Source: Rheinheimera faecalis
GTDB taxonomy: Bacteria; Pseudomonadota; Gammaproteobacteria; Enterobacterales; Alteromonadaceae
Direction of reading: 5' to 3'
DNA length: 64,000 bases
NCBI RefSeq assembly: GCF_021290965.1
Contig: NZ_JAJOYT010000011.1
Location: forward strand, 1 to 64,000
The position numbers and the translations under genes were made by a program. This document shows, piece by piece, positions 8,877 through 16,255 of this stretch (position 1 is the first letter of the stretch; each line of letters starts with the position of its first letter). The notes beneath the pieces were generated by a model, which searched no databases, was not told the DNA's origin, and saw nothing but the letters and a program-made list of their open reading frames with translations.

Positions 8877-9440
8877 ATGTTTTTTGATGCCTTTGTTGCC
8901 TCCTTCGCTTCTGTTGCTGTTGCAGAGATCGGCGATAAAACTCAGCTTTTGTCTTTATTCCTTGCGGCCCGCTTTCGCTCCCGTGGCGCTATAATTGCCG
9001 GTATTCTGGTGGCTACCTTATTAAATCATGCCGCATCCGCCTGGTTTGGAGCCTGGGTGGCGCAGTTTATCCCTGAAGGTTGGCATGCCTGGTTGTTAGG
9101 TGGCTCTTTTATTGCCGTGGCTTTGTGGTTACTTATTCCTGATAAAGACGACAGCGAAGAAGTCAGTGTTTTAAAATACGGTGCCTTTTTTGCCAGCTGT
9201 ATTTTATTTTTCCTGGCAGAAATTGGCGATAAAACTCAGGTGGCTACTGTACTGCTGGCTGCCACTTACCCTGAAACCTGGCAGGTGATTTTAGGCACCA
9301 CCATTGGCATGCTGGCAGCCAATGTACCAGTGGTTTATGCCGGTAGCTGGTTGCTGGAACGTATTTCGTTAGACTGGGCGCGCCGTGTCGCTTGTGCGAT
9401 CTTTATGCTGCTGGGTGTCATCACCATTCTGATGTACTAG
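8877..9440 (+). CDS. mneA: UPF0016/TMEM165-family manganese exporter
   Basis: An inner-membrane protein of 187 residues with about six hydrophobic helices and the duplicated signature EIGDKTQ, once near residue 17 and again near residue 115, characteristic of the GDT1/TMEM165 cation transporters. Bacterial members next to yybP-ykoY riboswitches export Mn(II), and the riboswitch upstream supports that role. The ATG at 8877 is preferred because AGGTG lies 6 nt upstream; a GTG three codons earlier overlaps that site. No apparent operon partner; a separate inverted repeat follows before the next gene. Confidence 0.88.
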   Translation: MFFDAFVASFASVAVAEIGDKTQLLSLFLAARFRSRGAIIAGILVATLLNHAASAWFGAWVAQFIPEGWHAWLLGGSFIAVALWLLIPDKDDSEEVSVLKYGAFFASCILFFLAEIGDKTQVATVLLAATYPETWQVILGTTIGMLAANVPVVYAGSWLLERISLDWARRVACAIFMLLGVITILMY

Positions 9441-9452
9441 TGCTTTTAAGTG

Positions 9453-9496
9453 GCAGCCTCTATGCTAAAGCCGGTTTAGCTTGAGTAAGAGGCTGC
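9453..9496 (+). repeat. Nested inverted repeat covering the ribosome-binding site of the next gene
   Basis: Outer arms GCAGCCTC (9453-9460) / GAGGCTGC (9489-9496) enclose a second hairpin GCTAAA / TTTAGC. The 3' outer arm contains the only SD-like sequence (AAGAGG) and ends one base before the ATG at 9498. There is no T-tract. It may end mneA transcripts weakly or mask translation of the next gene. Confidence 0.55.
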
Positions 9497-9497
9497 A

Positions 9498-9953
9498 ATG
9501 AAATTGTTTTTATCTCTGGTGTCTTTAGTTTGTTATTCGGTGCAGGCTCAGTGTGAACTCAGCTCGCTTGAACCATTAATAGGGCAGTGGCAGGCACAGA
9601 CTAAAAAATCTGTAGTAAGCGAAAGCTGGCACAAAGTCTCAGATCAAAGCTTTGAAGGGCTTGGAAACACCCATGATCTAGCAGGTGCTCTGAAAGATAG
9701 TGAAGAATTACGCTTAGTGCAGATGCGAGGCAAGGTCTTTTATCTTGCGAAAGTAAAACACAACCCGCTGCCAGTGGCCTTTGCATTAATCTCCTGTCAA
9801 AACAATAGATTCCGCTTTGAAAATAAAAACCATGACTTTCCAAAACAGCTTGATTATCAACTACTGTCTGCTGATTTTTTACAAGTGGATGTCAGCGATG
9901 GCGCTGGACAAGGCTTTCGGCTAAATTTTAATAGACATCACAGAGGGAACTGA
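9498..9953 (+). CDS. Secreted DUF6265-like protein
   Basis: 151 residues beginning with a signal peptide (MKLFLSLVSLVCYSVQAQ). The remainder follows the DUF6265 pattern: an early LIGQWQ, ESWHKVSDQSFEGLG, then EELRLVQMRGKVFYLAKV and ENKNHDFPKQLDYQL with a conserved HDFP. This looks like a small lipocalin-like beta-barrel of unknown function. Family assignment is from pattern memory. Its stop overlaps the ATG of the TOPRIM gene by one base (TGATG), suggesting translational coupling or a precise insertion junction. Confidence 0.6.
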   Translation: MKLFLSLVSLVCYSVQAQCELSSLEPLIGQWQAQTKKSVVSESWHKVSDQSFEGLGNTHDLAGALKDSEELRLVQMRGKVFYLAKVKHNPLPVAFALISCQNNRFRFENKNHDFPKQLDYQLLSADFLQVDVSDGAGQGFRLNFNRHHRGN

Positions 9954-11479
9954 TGAGTTCAACGTTGAATGAATCTGTAATAAATCCGATTAACGACTTC
10001 TTTGCGGCATTTTCGGATGAACGCCATTACCTTAGGCAGCTTCAGCCTCTAAAGGAGTCGAGGTTTATTGCATTTGCTAGAGACCGCGGTGTTTATTTAG
10101 GAGGCGTTATTAAGGGGGGACCAACGGAATTTTTCGAAAATGGCCTGCTTGATGTCGAAAAAATAGCCGAAGATGGTTCTCTGTATTTTCATCCATTCCA
10201 ATTTTACTCCGCTTTTAGGCTTGAAAAGCTAAAAAGAGAATCAGGCAATGCTCGAAAGGCTGACTGGTTGTCTAAAGATCCGTCGCTTCAAGAAGCTGCT
10301 TCGGCACTGGCAGTAAGGAATAATAAACTTGTTAAGATGGCTATGATTTTGGAACCTGCTTACTGGCCTTACGTTACAGGTCACCAATCATTGCCGTATT
10401 GGTCTGCCAATAATGATGAAGCTTTCTATCAAAGAAAATCTGATTATGGGTCTAAAGTTAAAAACTTAGTCAAAAATCTAGATGTGTTTGAGTGGCAAAA
10501 GTATCACCGCCAACTGAGAGTTGATGCTGCCAAGTTGGATAATAATGGAGAGCTCTATTTATTGTTACGGCTTTCAATTTGGAAGAAAAGAGAGAAATTA
10601 ACAGGATATATTTCTGGAGCTCTGTGGATTCGTCATATTGCTGAGATTATTCGGCGTGTGTTTGAAGACGTTCACCAATGCGTTTGGGATGAAGAAGATC
10701 AAGCGTTTGGCTGGTGGCTTGAGGGGGGGCGAAAAGTAGCTTTTGGGGCTGCAAGACCTTTGGATTTGCCTGGACATTCTCGTACTCGTATAGTGACTGG
10801 TTTTGGATTAGCCACAGGAAGTTGCGTTAGATGGTATGTTGAAGGTGAAACTGAGCTCGCTGCAGTAAAAAGAATTATCCCGAAGCCTGAACTCAAAAAC
10901 ATAGAGCTTATTAACTTAAAAGGAAATTTCAGAACGGGGAAGTCTAATATTGCGATGAAACTCGTAGATTTTCTAACTGAAGACATTATTCAACGAAGAT
11001 TAAGCATCATATCGTTCGATCAAGATGTTGCAGATAATGTGAAAACTATCAAAGGATTTATCCAAAGAGGGGAGTTTATTGGACTCATCTTTGCTAATGC
11101 ACCAGATTTTGAATTTCAAAACTTTTCGTTAAAAGAATTGATTGATATAGCGATTATTGTGGACGAAGACGATGGATTCGATAGCAGACATTTTCTTGAA
11201 TCAGATTGGTCCGGTGTTAATAGTGGGAAAACGTTTGAAAATAGATACAAGGATTTGTCGTCTAGAAAGGAAAGCCTTAAAGGCGAGAAATGGGGTGCGG
11301 CTTTAGGCACTTACGCCCTGGATAACCAACAGCGTGAAGACAATGGAGAAGAAAGATCTTTCATTAAATCAATACGCGAAGCTTCTCGAGCAAGACTATC
11401 AAACTATGATTTGTTTAAAGAATGCTATACATGTGATCCAGACAGCTTTGAAATTAAGGCTCTTCCGGATAAGTATTGA
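9953..11479 (+). CDS. Orphan TOPRIM-domain protein, possibly OLD-like nuclease-type
   Basis: 508 residues, function unknown. Residues 294-308 (WYVEGETELAAVKRI) carry the TOPRIM catalytic-Glu motif as in OLD-family nucleases. ISFDQDVADN (353-362) supplies a DxD at 356-358, and NAPDFEFQNF (382-391) resembles the post-DxD DFE segment of OLD-type TOPRIMs. No Walker A motif or ABC-type ATPase domain is visible in the ~290-residue N-terminal part, so it is not a canonical OLD protein. It is AT-richer than its neighbours, with many AGA/AGG/ATA codons, suggesting horizontal acquisition. The start has GAGGG 6 nt upstream, inside the end of the preceding gene. A defence or DNA-repair role is inference only. 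Confidence 0.6.
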   Translation: MSSTLNESVINPINDFFAAFSDERHYLRQLQPLKESRFIAFARDRGVYLGGVIKGGPTEFFENGLLDVEKIAEDGSLYFHPFQFYSAFRLEKLKRESGNARKADWLSKDPSLQEAASALAVRNNKLVKMAMILEPAYWPYVTGHQSLPYWSANNDEAFYQRKSDYGSKVKNLVKNLDVFEWQKYHRQLRVDAAKLDNNGELYLLLRLSIWKKREKLTGYISGALWIRHIAEIIRRVFEDVHQCVWDEEDQAFGWWLEGGRKVAFGAARPLDLPGHSRTRIVTGFGLATGSCVRWYVEGETELAAVKRIIPKPELKNIELINLKGNFRTGKSNIAMKLVDFLTEDIIQRRLSIISFDQDVADNVKTIKGFIQRGEFIGLIFANAPDFEFQNFSLKELIDIAIIVDEDDGFDSRHFLESDWSGVNSGKTFENRYKDLSSRKESLKGEKWGAALGTYALDNQQREDNGEERSFIKSIREASRARLSNYDLFKECYTCDPDSFEIKALPDKY

Positions 11480-11546
11480 GGGATGAACATTCGAGTCTTG
11501 GGTTGTCTTGTTGAAGGGATTTATCGCCTTTCTTGTTAGCAACAGA

Positions 11547-11552
11547 TATAAT
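11547..11552 (+). promoter_or_regulatory. -10 element upstream of ygiQ
   Basis: A perfect TATAAT in the TOPRIM-ygiQ gap; no good -35 hexamer at 16-18 bp. If used, transcription would start near 11559. That excludes the in-frame TTG at 11508 as the ygiQ start and makes ygiQ independent of the TOPRIM gene. Confidence 0.35.
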
Positions 11553-11594
11553 GCGCGGCCATTTTTGGCAGGCAAAAACCGAGTGAAACAACAG

Positions 11595-13850
11595 ATGCAA
11601 ATGAATCAGGCCCCTTTAAGAAAATCCGCAGCAGTGGACCGCATGGCGGCCGAGCGGGGATTATTTTCTTATCCTAAATACTGGGCTGAGTCCTTTGGTA
11701 CTGCACCATTTTTGCCAATGAGCCGGGCCGAGATGAAACAACTGGGCTGGGGCAGCTGCGATATTATTCTTGTGGTCGGCGACGCTTATGTCGACCACCC
11801 GAGTTTTGGTATGGCTGTTGTAGGCCGTATGCTGGAAAGCCAGGGTTTTCGGGTGGGTATGATTGCTCAGCCTGACTGGTCGTCCAAAGATGCTTTTATG
11901 ACGCTTGGCAAACCCAATCTGTTTTTTGGTGTTTCTGCCGGCAATATGGATTCGATGATTAACCGCTATACAGCGGATAAAAAATTACGTCACGACGATG
12001 CCTACACGCCAGGCAATGAAGGCGGCAAACGACCTGATCGCGCAGTGCTGGTCTATTCTCAGCGCTGTAAAGAAGCCTACAAAGATGTGCCTGTAATCAT
12101 TGGTGGTATTGAGGCCAGCCTGCGCCGTATCGCCCATTATGACTACTGGCAGGAAAAAGTTCGTCGCTCCATTATTTTTGATGCCAAAGCCGAGATGTTG
12201 ATTTACGGCAATGCCGAACGTCCGCTGATTGAAGTGGCACATCGTATTGCCAATGGCGAAGATATCAATACGCTGCATGATATTCGTGGTACAGCTGTGA
12301 TCCGCAAAGAGCCTTTACCGGGTTGGCGTGGCGTCGATTCCACCGCTATTGATAAAGTCGGAAAAATTGACCCTGTGCCTAATCCTTATGGTGCAGATGA
12401 TGTGGGTTGTGGCACCTTTTCTGAGTTTGCACAACAGGGTATTGATTTAAGCAAAGCGCCAGAAGTGGAAGCCAAGCCGATACTGGTGCAGCCGCCACGG
12501 CAAAAACCATGGGAAAAAACTTACGTCAAACTGCCGGCTTTTGAGCAGGTCAGTGTCAATAAGTCGTTGTATGCCCACGCTTCACGTATTTTGCACCAGG
12601 AAACTAACCCGGGTTGTGCCCGCGCTATTTACCAGCGCCATGGTGACCGTCATTTATGGGTGAATCCTCCTGCATTCCCACTGACTACTGAAGAGATGGA
12701 TGGCGTGTTTGGCCTGCCTTATCAACGTGTGCCGCACCCTGTGTATGGCAAGGCGAAAATCCCTGCCTATGAGATGATTAAAACTTCGGTCAACATTATG
12801 CGTGGCTGTTTTGGTGGCTGTTCTTTTTGTTCTATTACAGAACACGAAGGCCGCGTGATCCAAAGCCGTTCGCAGGAATCGATTTTAAAAGAAATTAAAG
12901 AAATTCGTGACAAAGTGCCTGGTTTTACCGGCGTGATCTCGGATTTGGGCGGCCCAACCGCCAATATGTATCGCTTACGTTGTAAAAATCCAAAGGCAGA
13001 GCAAACTTGTCGCCGGCCTTCTTGTGTGTATCCAACCATTTGTGAACATATGGATACGGATCAAAGCCCGACTGTGGATTTATACCGTGCTGCCCGTAAA
13101 GTGGATGGTATTAAAAAGATTCTGGTAGCATCCGGCGTTCGTTACGATTTAGCTGTTGAAGATCCAAACTACGTTAAAGAGTTAGTACAGCACCATGTCG
13201 GTGGTTATTTAAAAATAGCCCCTGAGCATACCGAAACCGGACCATTGTCGAAGATGATGAAGCCAGGCATGGGGGCCTATGACAAGTTTAAAGAAATGTT
13301 CGACCGCTTCAGCCGTGAAGCCGGTAAAGAGCAATATCTTATCCCGTACTTCATTTCAGCGCATCCTGGTACTACAGACAAAGACATGGTGAATTTAGCA
13401 CTCTGGCTGAAAGAACGTGATTTTAAACTGGATCAGGTGCAGAACTTCTACCCAAGTCCTATGGCGAACGCGACCACCATCTATCACACCGAGATGAACT
13501 CGCTAAAGAATATCAAAGGCAATACCGAAGTGGTGCCTGTGCCTAAAGGTGAACGTCAGCGCCGCTTACATAAAGCCTTGTTGCGTTACCATGATCCAAA
13601 AGGCTGGCCGATGATCCGCGAAGCTTTAGTCAAAATGGGCTTAAAGCACCTGATTGGCAGAAGCAAAGGTTGTCTGGTGCCTGAAGAAGGCAAAGAGGAC
13701 ATGTTCCTGCGTAACATCAAAGTACCAGGCAAAAAGCCAGGTCAGGTGGCGTTAACCCGTCACACAGGTGTCAACCCTGCAGCCAAAGCGGTGGAGAAAA
13801 TTAAACGTTCATCCGGTAAACCATCCTTTAGCAAAAAAGCAAAGGGTTAA
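11595..13850 (+). CDS. ygiQ: YgiQ-family radical SAM protein
   Basis: A large cytosolic radical SAM enzyme of unknown substrate. The region [20 protein letters not shown] aligns with the N-terminus of E. coli Ygi[11 protein letters not shown] (around residue 404) is the CxxxCxxC cluster motif, and [18 protein letters not shown] is in the C-terminal DUF3362-type tail. Start uncertain: 11595 (ATG) is chosen because homologues begin close to this point; a GTG at 11583 or ATG at 11601 are alternatives, and none has a strong SD. 751 residues from 11595. The acetyltransferase gene follows after 4 bp, probably co-transcribed. Confidence 0.9.
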   Translation: MQMNQAPLRKSAAVDRMAAERGLFSYPKYWAESFGTAPFLPMSRAEMKQLGWGSCDIILVVGDAYVDHPSFGMAVVGRMLESQGFRVGMIAQPDWSSKDAFMTLGKPNLFFGVSAGNMDSMINRYTADKKLRHDDAYTPGNEGGKRPDRAVLVYSQRCKEAYKDVPVIIGGIEASLRRIAHYDYWQEKVRRSIIFDAKAEMLIYGNAERPLIEVAHRIANGEDINTLHDIRGTAVIRKEPLPGWRGVDSTAIDKVGKIDPVPNPYGADDVGCGTFSEFAQQGIDLSKAPEVEAKPILVQPPRQKPWEKTYVKLPAFEQVSVNKSLYAHASRILHQETNPGCARAIYQRHGDRHLWVNPPAFPLTTEEMDGVFGLPYQRVPHPVYGKAKIPAYEMIKTSVNIMRGCFGGCSFCSITEHEGRVIQSRSQESILKEIKEIRDKVPGFTGVISDLGGPTANMYRLRCKNPKAEQTCRRPSCVYPTICEHMDTDQSPTVDLYRAARKVDGIKKILVASGVRYDLAVEDPNYVKELVQHHVGGYLKIAPEHTETGPLSKMMKPGMGAYDKFKEMFDRFSREAGKEQYLIPYFISAHPGTTDKDMVNLALWLKERDFKLDQVQNFYPSPMANATTIYHTEMNSLKNIKGNTEVVPVPKGERQRRLHKALLRYHDPKGWPMIREALVKMGLKHLIGRSKGCLVPEEGKEDMFLRNIKVPGKKPGQVALTRHTGVNPAAKAVEKIKRSSGKPSFSKKAKG

Positions 13851-13854
13851 AACA

Positions 13855-14373
13855 ATGGCAATGAAAGCCGTACTTGAAACTCCTCGGTTAATCTTACGTG
13901 CTTTTATGTTGGATGATGTGGATGCGATGTACCAGCTGATGACAGTGCCAGACGTAATTCGTTATGTCGGTAATAAACCCGCGCAGTCGAAACAAGACAC
14001 GCTGGATTATCTGATGCAGCATCCACTGCGGGATTATCAGGTCTATGGTTATGGTCGTTTTGCCTGTGTCTGGAAAGAAACTGGCCAGGTGATAGGTTTT
14101 AGTGGCATTAAGTTTTTGGAAGAGATTTCTGAAACTGAGCTTGGTTATCGTTTTTTACCAGAGTTCTGGGGCAAGGGGTTGGCTACAGAAGCCGGCAAGG
14201 CTGTCATTCAGTTTGCACAGGGCTTAGGTCTGAAAAGATTAGTGGCTGTGATCCATCCACAAAACGAGGGTTCTCAGCAGGTGGCCACTAAATTAGGCTT
14301 TGCTCTGGAAGGTAAAACAGAATTATCTTTGATTGAACATCAGGATTTATTGCTTTTTTCCAGAACCATCTAA
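13855..14373 (+). CDS. GNAT N-acetyltransferase, RimJ/RimL type
   Basis: 172 residues. LETPRLILRAFMLDDVDAMY is the usual start of the RimJ/RimL/Acetyltransf_3 group. ELGYRFLPEFWGKGLATEAG covers the acetyl-CoA pyrophosphate loop, and PQNEGSQQVATKLGF is the C-terminal NxxS/ALGF region. It acetylates an amine, either a ribosomal protein N-terminus or a small molecule; the substrate is unknown. The ATG at 13855 lies 4 bp after the ygiQ stop, with AAGGG in the ygiQ end as SD; 13861 is an alternative. Confidence 0.82.
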   Translation: MAMKAVLETPRLILRAFMLDDVDAMYQLMTVPDVIRYVGNKPAQSKQDTLDYLMQHPLRDYQVYGYGRFACVWKETGQVIGFSGIKFLEEISETELGYRFLPEFWGKGLATEAGKAVIQFAQGLGLKRLVAVIHPQNEGSQQVATKLGFALEGKTELSLIEHQDLLLFSRTI

Positions 14374-14390
14374 GTTTTTATAGTCTAAAC

Positions 14391-14419
14391 GCCAGAGCCT
14401 GGGCTCTGGCTTATTATTT
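14391..14419 (+). terminator. Terminator after ygiQ-GNAT operon
   Basis: Perfect 9-bp stem GCCAGAGCC / GGCTCTGGC, 2-nt loop, followed by TTATTATTT. Confidence 0.8.
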
Positions 14420-14497
14420 CCCTGCGCCATTTAAACAAGCCGCTTTAGTACTGATTCAGGCTCTGTTAAACTTTGCCGCCTTTTGATTGGAGTTCGT

Positions 14498-15133
14498 ATG
14501 GCGTTGAAGTTTCAGCTCAATTTACAATCTGTTGCTGCACAGTGGCTGATCTGCCTGCTGGTGGCTCTTGCTGCTATTTTTGCTTATCAGGCCAAACCCT
14601 GGCTGGCATTTGCTCTGCTGCCTGAGCCTATGACTCAATCTCAATTAAAGCAAGCCAATGATTTTGAAGCTAAAAACCCAGAAGCGGCTCAGTTGATCCA
14701 TGCTTATTTAAGTATTCGTGCTTTAATGGCAGAAGAAAATACTCTATTGGAGCAACATGCACAGTGGGATGCTCAGGACAGAGATGAAGGCTGGGCTGAT
14801 GCGACTGAATACCTGCTGGCGCATTTGGCTGTAACCACCACCAATAACGAATTACGTATTCTTGACAGCGAATGCCGCAATACTTTGTGTCAGGTCAAAT
14901 TGATGGCGCCGACACCTCTGACCAAAGAGTTCACTGCTAAAATTCTCGATTACGCCAAAGTATTGAAAGCCGGTGAGTTGGAATATGACGATTTAGAGAG
15001 TTTACCAGGCGCAGTGTTATTAAAACTTAAAGCCAATAAAAGATATAAGTTTGATGATGCGACCACCAAAGATCTATGGCCAGAAGAGCGGAAGCAATGG
15101 GAACAGGAGCTGAAAACATGGTACACAAAATAA
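14498..15133 (+). CDS. Hypothetical membrane-anchored protein
   Basis: The ATG at 14498 has GGAG at ideal spacing. 211 residues: one N-terminal transmembrane segment (residues ~16-35, QWLICLLVALAAIFAYQA) then a soluble, probably periplasmic part. The segment RILDSECRNTLCQVKL carries a CRxTxC pair often seen in anchored envelope proteins of unknown function and may form a disulfide. Family not recognised. The next gene starts inside its 3' end, so the two are translationally coupled and probably work together. Confidence 0.65.
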   Translation: MALKFQLNLQSVAAQWLICLLVALAAIFAYQAKPWLAFALLPEPMTQSQLKQANDFEAKNPEAAQLIHAYLSIRALMAEENTLLEQHAQWDAQDRDEGWADATEYLLAHLAVTTTNNELRILDSECRNTLCQVKLMAPTPLTKEFTAKILDYAKVLKAGELEYDDLESLPGAVLLKLKANKRYKFDDATTKDLWPEERKQWEQELKTWYTK

Positions 15134-15351
15134 AATATCCGGCAGTTTTTATTCTGGTGTATCTGCTTTGTGCTTTGATTGATTTTGGCACTACTTATTA
15201 CCGTCAGGCGAAAATCCCTGTGACTGAACACAGCAGCGCTGAGTTGTCCGAAGCTATGCAGAAGTTGATGCAGCAGCATCGTCTGACGGGGACTGACTTG
15301 TCTCAAGCCATCAGCGATGTACAGCAACAGAAAAAGCGTTACCTCGAATAA
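15118..15351 (+). CDS. Small single-pass membrane protein, unknown
   Basis: 77 residues: MVHKIKYPAVFILVYLLCAL forms one N-terminal transmembrane helix, followed by a polar helical tail (SAELSEAMQKLMQQHRL). AGGAG lies 7 nt before the ATG. It overlaps the previous gene by 16 bp, supporting coupled expression. No family recognised. The terminator hairpin overlaps its last codons. Confidence 0.55.
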   Translation: MVHKIKYPAVFILVYLLCALIDFGTTYYRQAKIPVTEHSSAELSEAMQKLMQQHRLTGTDLSQAISDVQQQKKRYLE

Positions 15352-15362
15352 CGCTTTTCTTT
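15332..15362 (+). terminator. Terminator overlapping the end of the small membrane protein gene
   Basis: Stem AAAAGCGTTA / TAACGCTTTT with a 7-nt loop, followed by CTTTC. The following gene is convergent. Confidence 0.75.
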
Positions 15363-15382
15363 CAGTCTTTCAGTCTTTCAGT
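15359..15382. repeat. Tandem octamer CTTTCAGT x3
   Basis: Three perfect head-to-tail copies of CTTTCAGT. The third overlaps the stop codon of the convergent ygiD-like gene. Probably slippage-prone; no function implied. Confidence 0.9.
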
Positions 15383-16160
15383 CAGGCACTTTGTTTAACA
15401 ACTGAACTGACAACATCCCCAAAGCCCCATATAAAATCTCATCATTAAATAAGCTGATTTCATCGCCGTCCACCATGCTGCCCAGCACATAAAGCAGAGG
15501 CAAAAAGTGGTCAGGGTGGGGCACAGACAGTCTGGCCGCTTCGCCTGAATTCTGATACTGAGCTATAGCATCGAAGTTTTTTGTCAGTAAAAACTCTTTG
15601 ATCTGTTGGTTAAATTGCTCTGCCCACAAAGGTGGCCTGGTGCTTTGCCAGTCCAGCATTCGCAGGTTATGCACCACATTGCCAGAGGCTACAATCATTA
15701 CGCCTTGTTGGCGCAGCGGCTCCAGCTTTTTTGCAAGCTCTAAATGCGCAGCAGGGCTTAAATCTTTGTCCAGACTCAACTGCACCACAGGGATATCGGC
15801 GTTCGGAAACATATGCATCAGCACAGACCAGGCTCCGTGATCCAAACCCCAGGTCAAATCCAGCTCCACCGGATGAGGTGCTAATAAAGTTTTGATCTCT
15901 GAAGCTAGTTCCGGGCTGCCAGGGGCAGGGTATTGCACCTGGTGTAATTCTTCAGGAAAACCATAAAAATCGTGAATAGTTCTGGGATTCGTCATCGCTG
16001 TTACAGCTGTGCCCTGGGTGTACCAGTGTGCAGAGATCATCAAAATAGCTTTAGGTCTGTAACCTTGCACCACAGTTCGCCATTGCTGCACTAAAGTATT
16101 GTGTTCCAGCGCATTCATAGGGCTGCCGTGGCCAATAAAAAAGGCAGGTTCAATCGACAT
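15378..16160 (-). CDS. ygiD: DODA-type extradiol ring-cleavage dioxygenase (YgiD-like)
   Basis: The ATG at 16160 has a strong GGAGGT 5 nt upstream and replaces a longer in-frame reading. 260 residues with the LigB-fold layout of 4,5-DOPA dioxygenases: FIGHGSPMNAL at the N-terminus (metal-ligand His), MISAHWYTQG (His) and VASGNVVHNLRML (His). These zinc- or iron-dependent enzymes cleave catechol rings such as L-DOPA. Physiological substrate uncertain. Single gene with its own terminator region. Confidence 0.88.
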   Translation of the reverse strand: MSIEPAFFIGHGSPMNALEHNTLVQQWRTVVQGYRPKAILMISAHWYTQGTAVTAMTNPRTIHDFYGFPEELHQVQYPAPGSPELASEIKTLLAPHPVELDLTWGLDHGAWSVLMHMFPNADIPVVQLSLDKDLSPAAHLELAKKLEPLRQQGVMIVASGNVVHNLRMLDWQSTRPPLWAEQFNQQIKEFLLTKNFDAIAQYQNSGEAARLSVPHPDHFLPLLYVLGSMVDGDEISLFNDEILYGALGMLSVQLLNKVPD

Positions 16161-16255
16161 CTTATACCTCCACAACCTAAAAACGCAGTATAGAAGCTAT
16201 AGTATCGATTAAATAGGGTTAAATTGTGCGGTTTTTATTCGATTATTTAGATCAG

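Noticed and set aside
9953-11479. Complete OLD/Gabija-type defence system
   Set aside because: No ATPase domain and no UvrD-like or other partner gene adjacent; only the TOPRIM part is supported.
11508-11594. In-frame TTG extension of ygiQ
   Set aside because: Contains a TATAAT element, has no SD and is not homologous to the known YgiQ N-terminus.
15359-15382. Tandem octamer as a CRISPR or VNTR regulatory element
   Set aside because: Only three 8-bp units without spacers; no cas genes.
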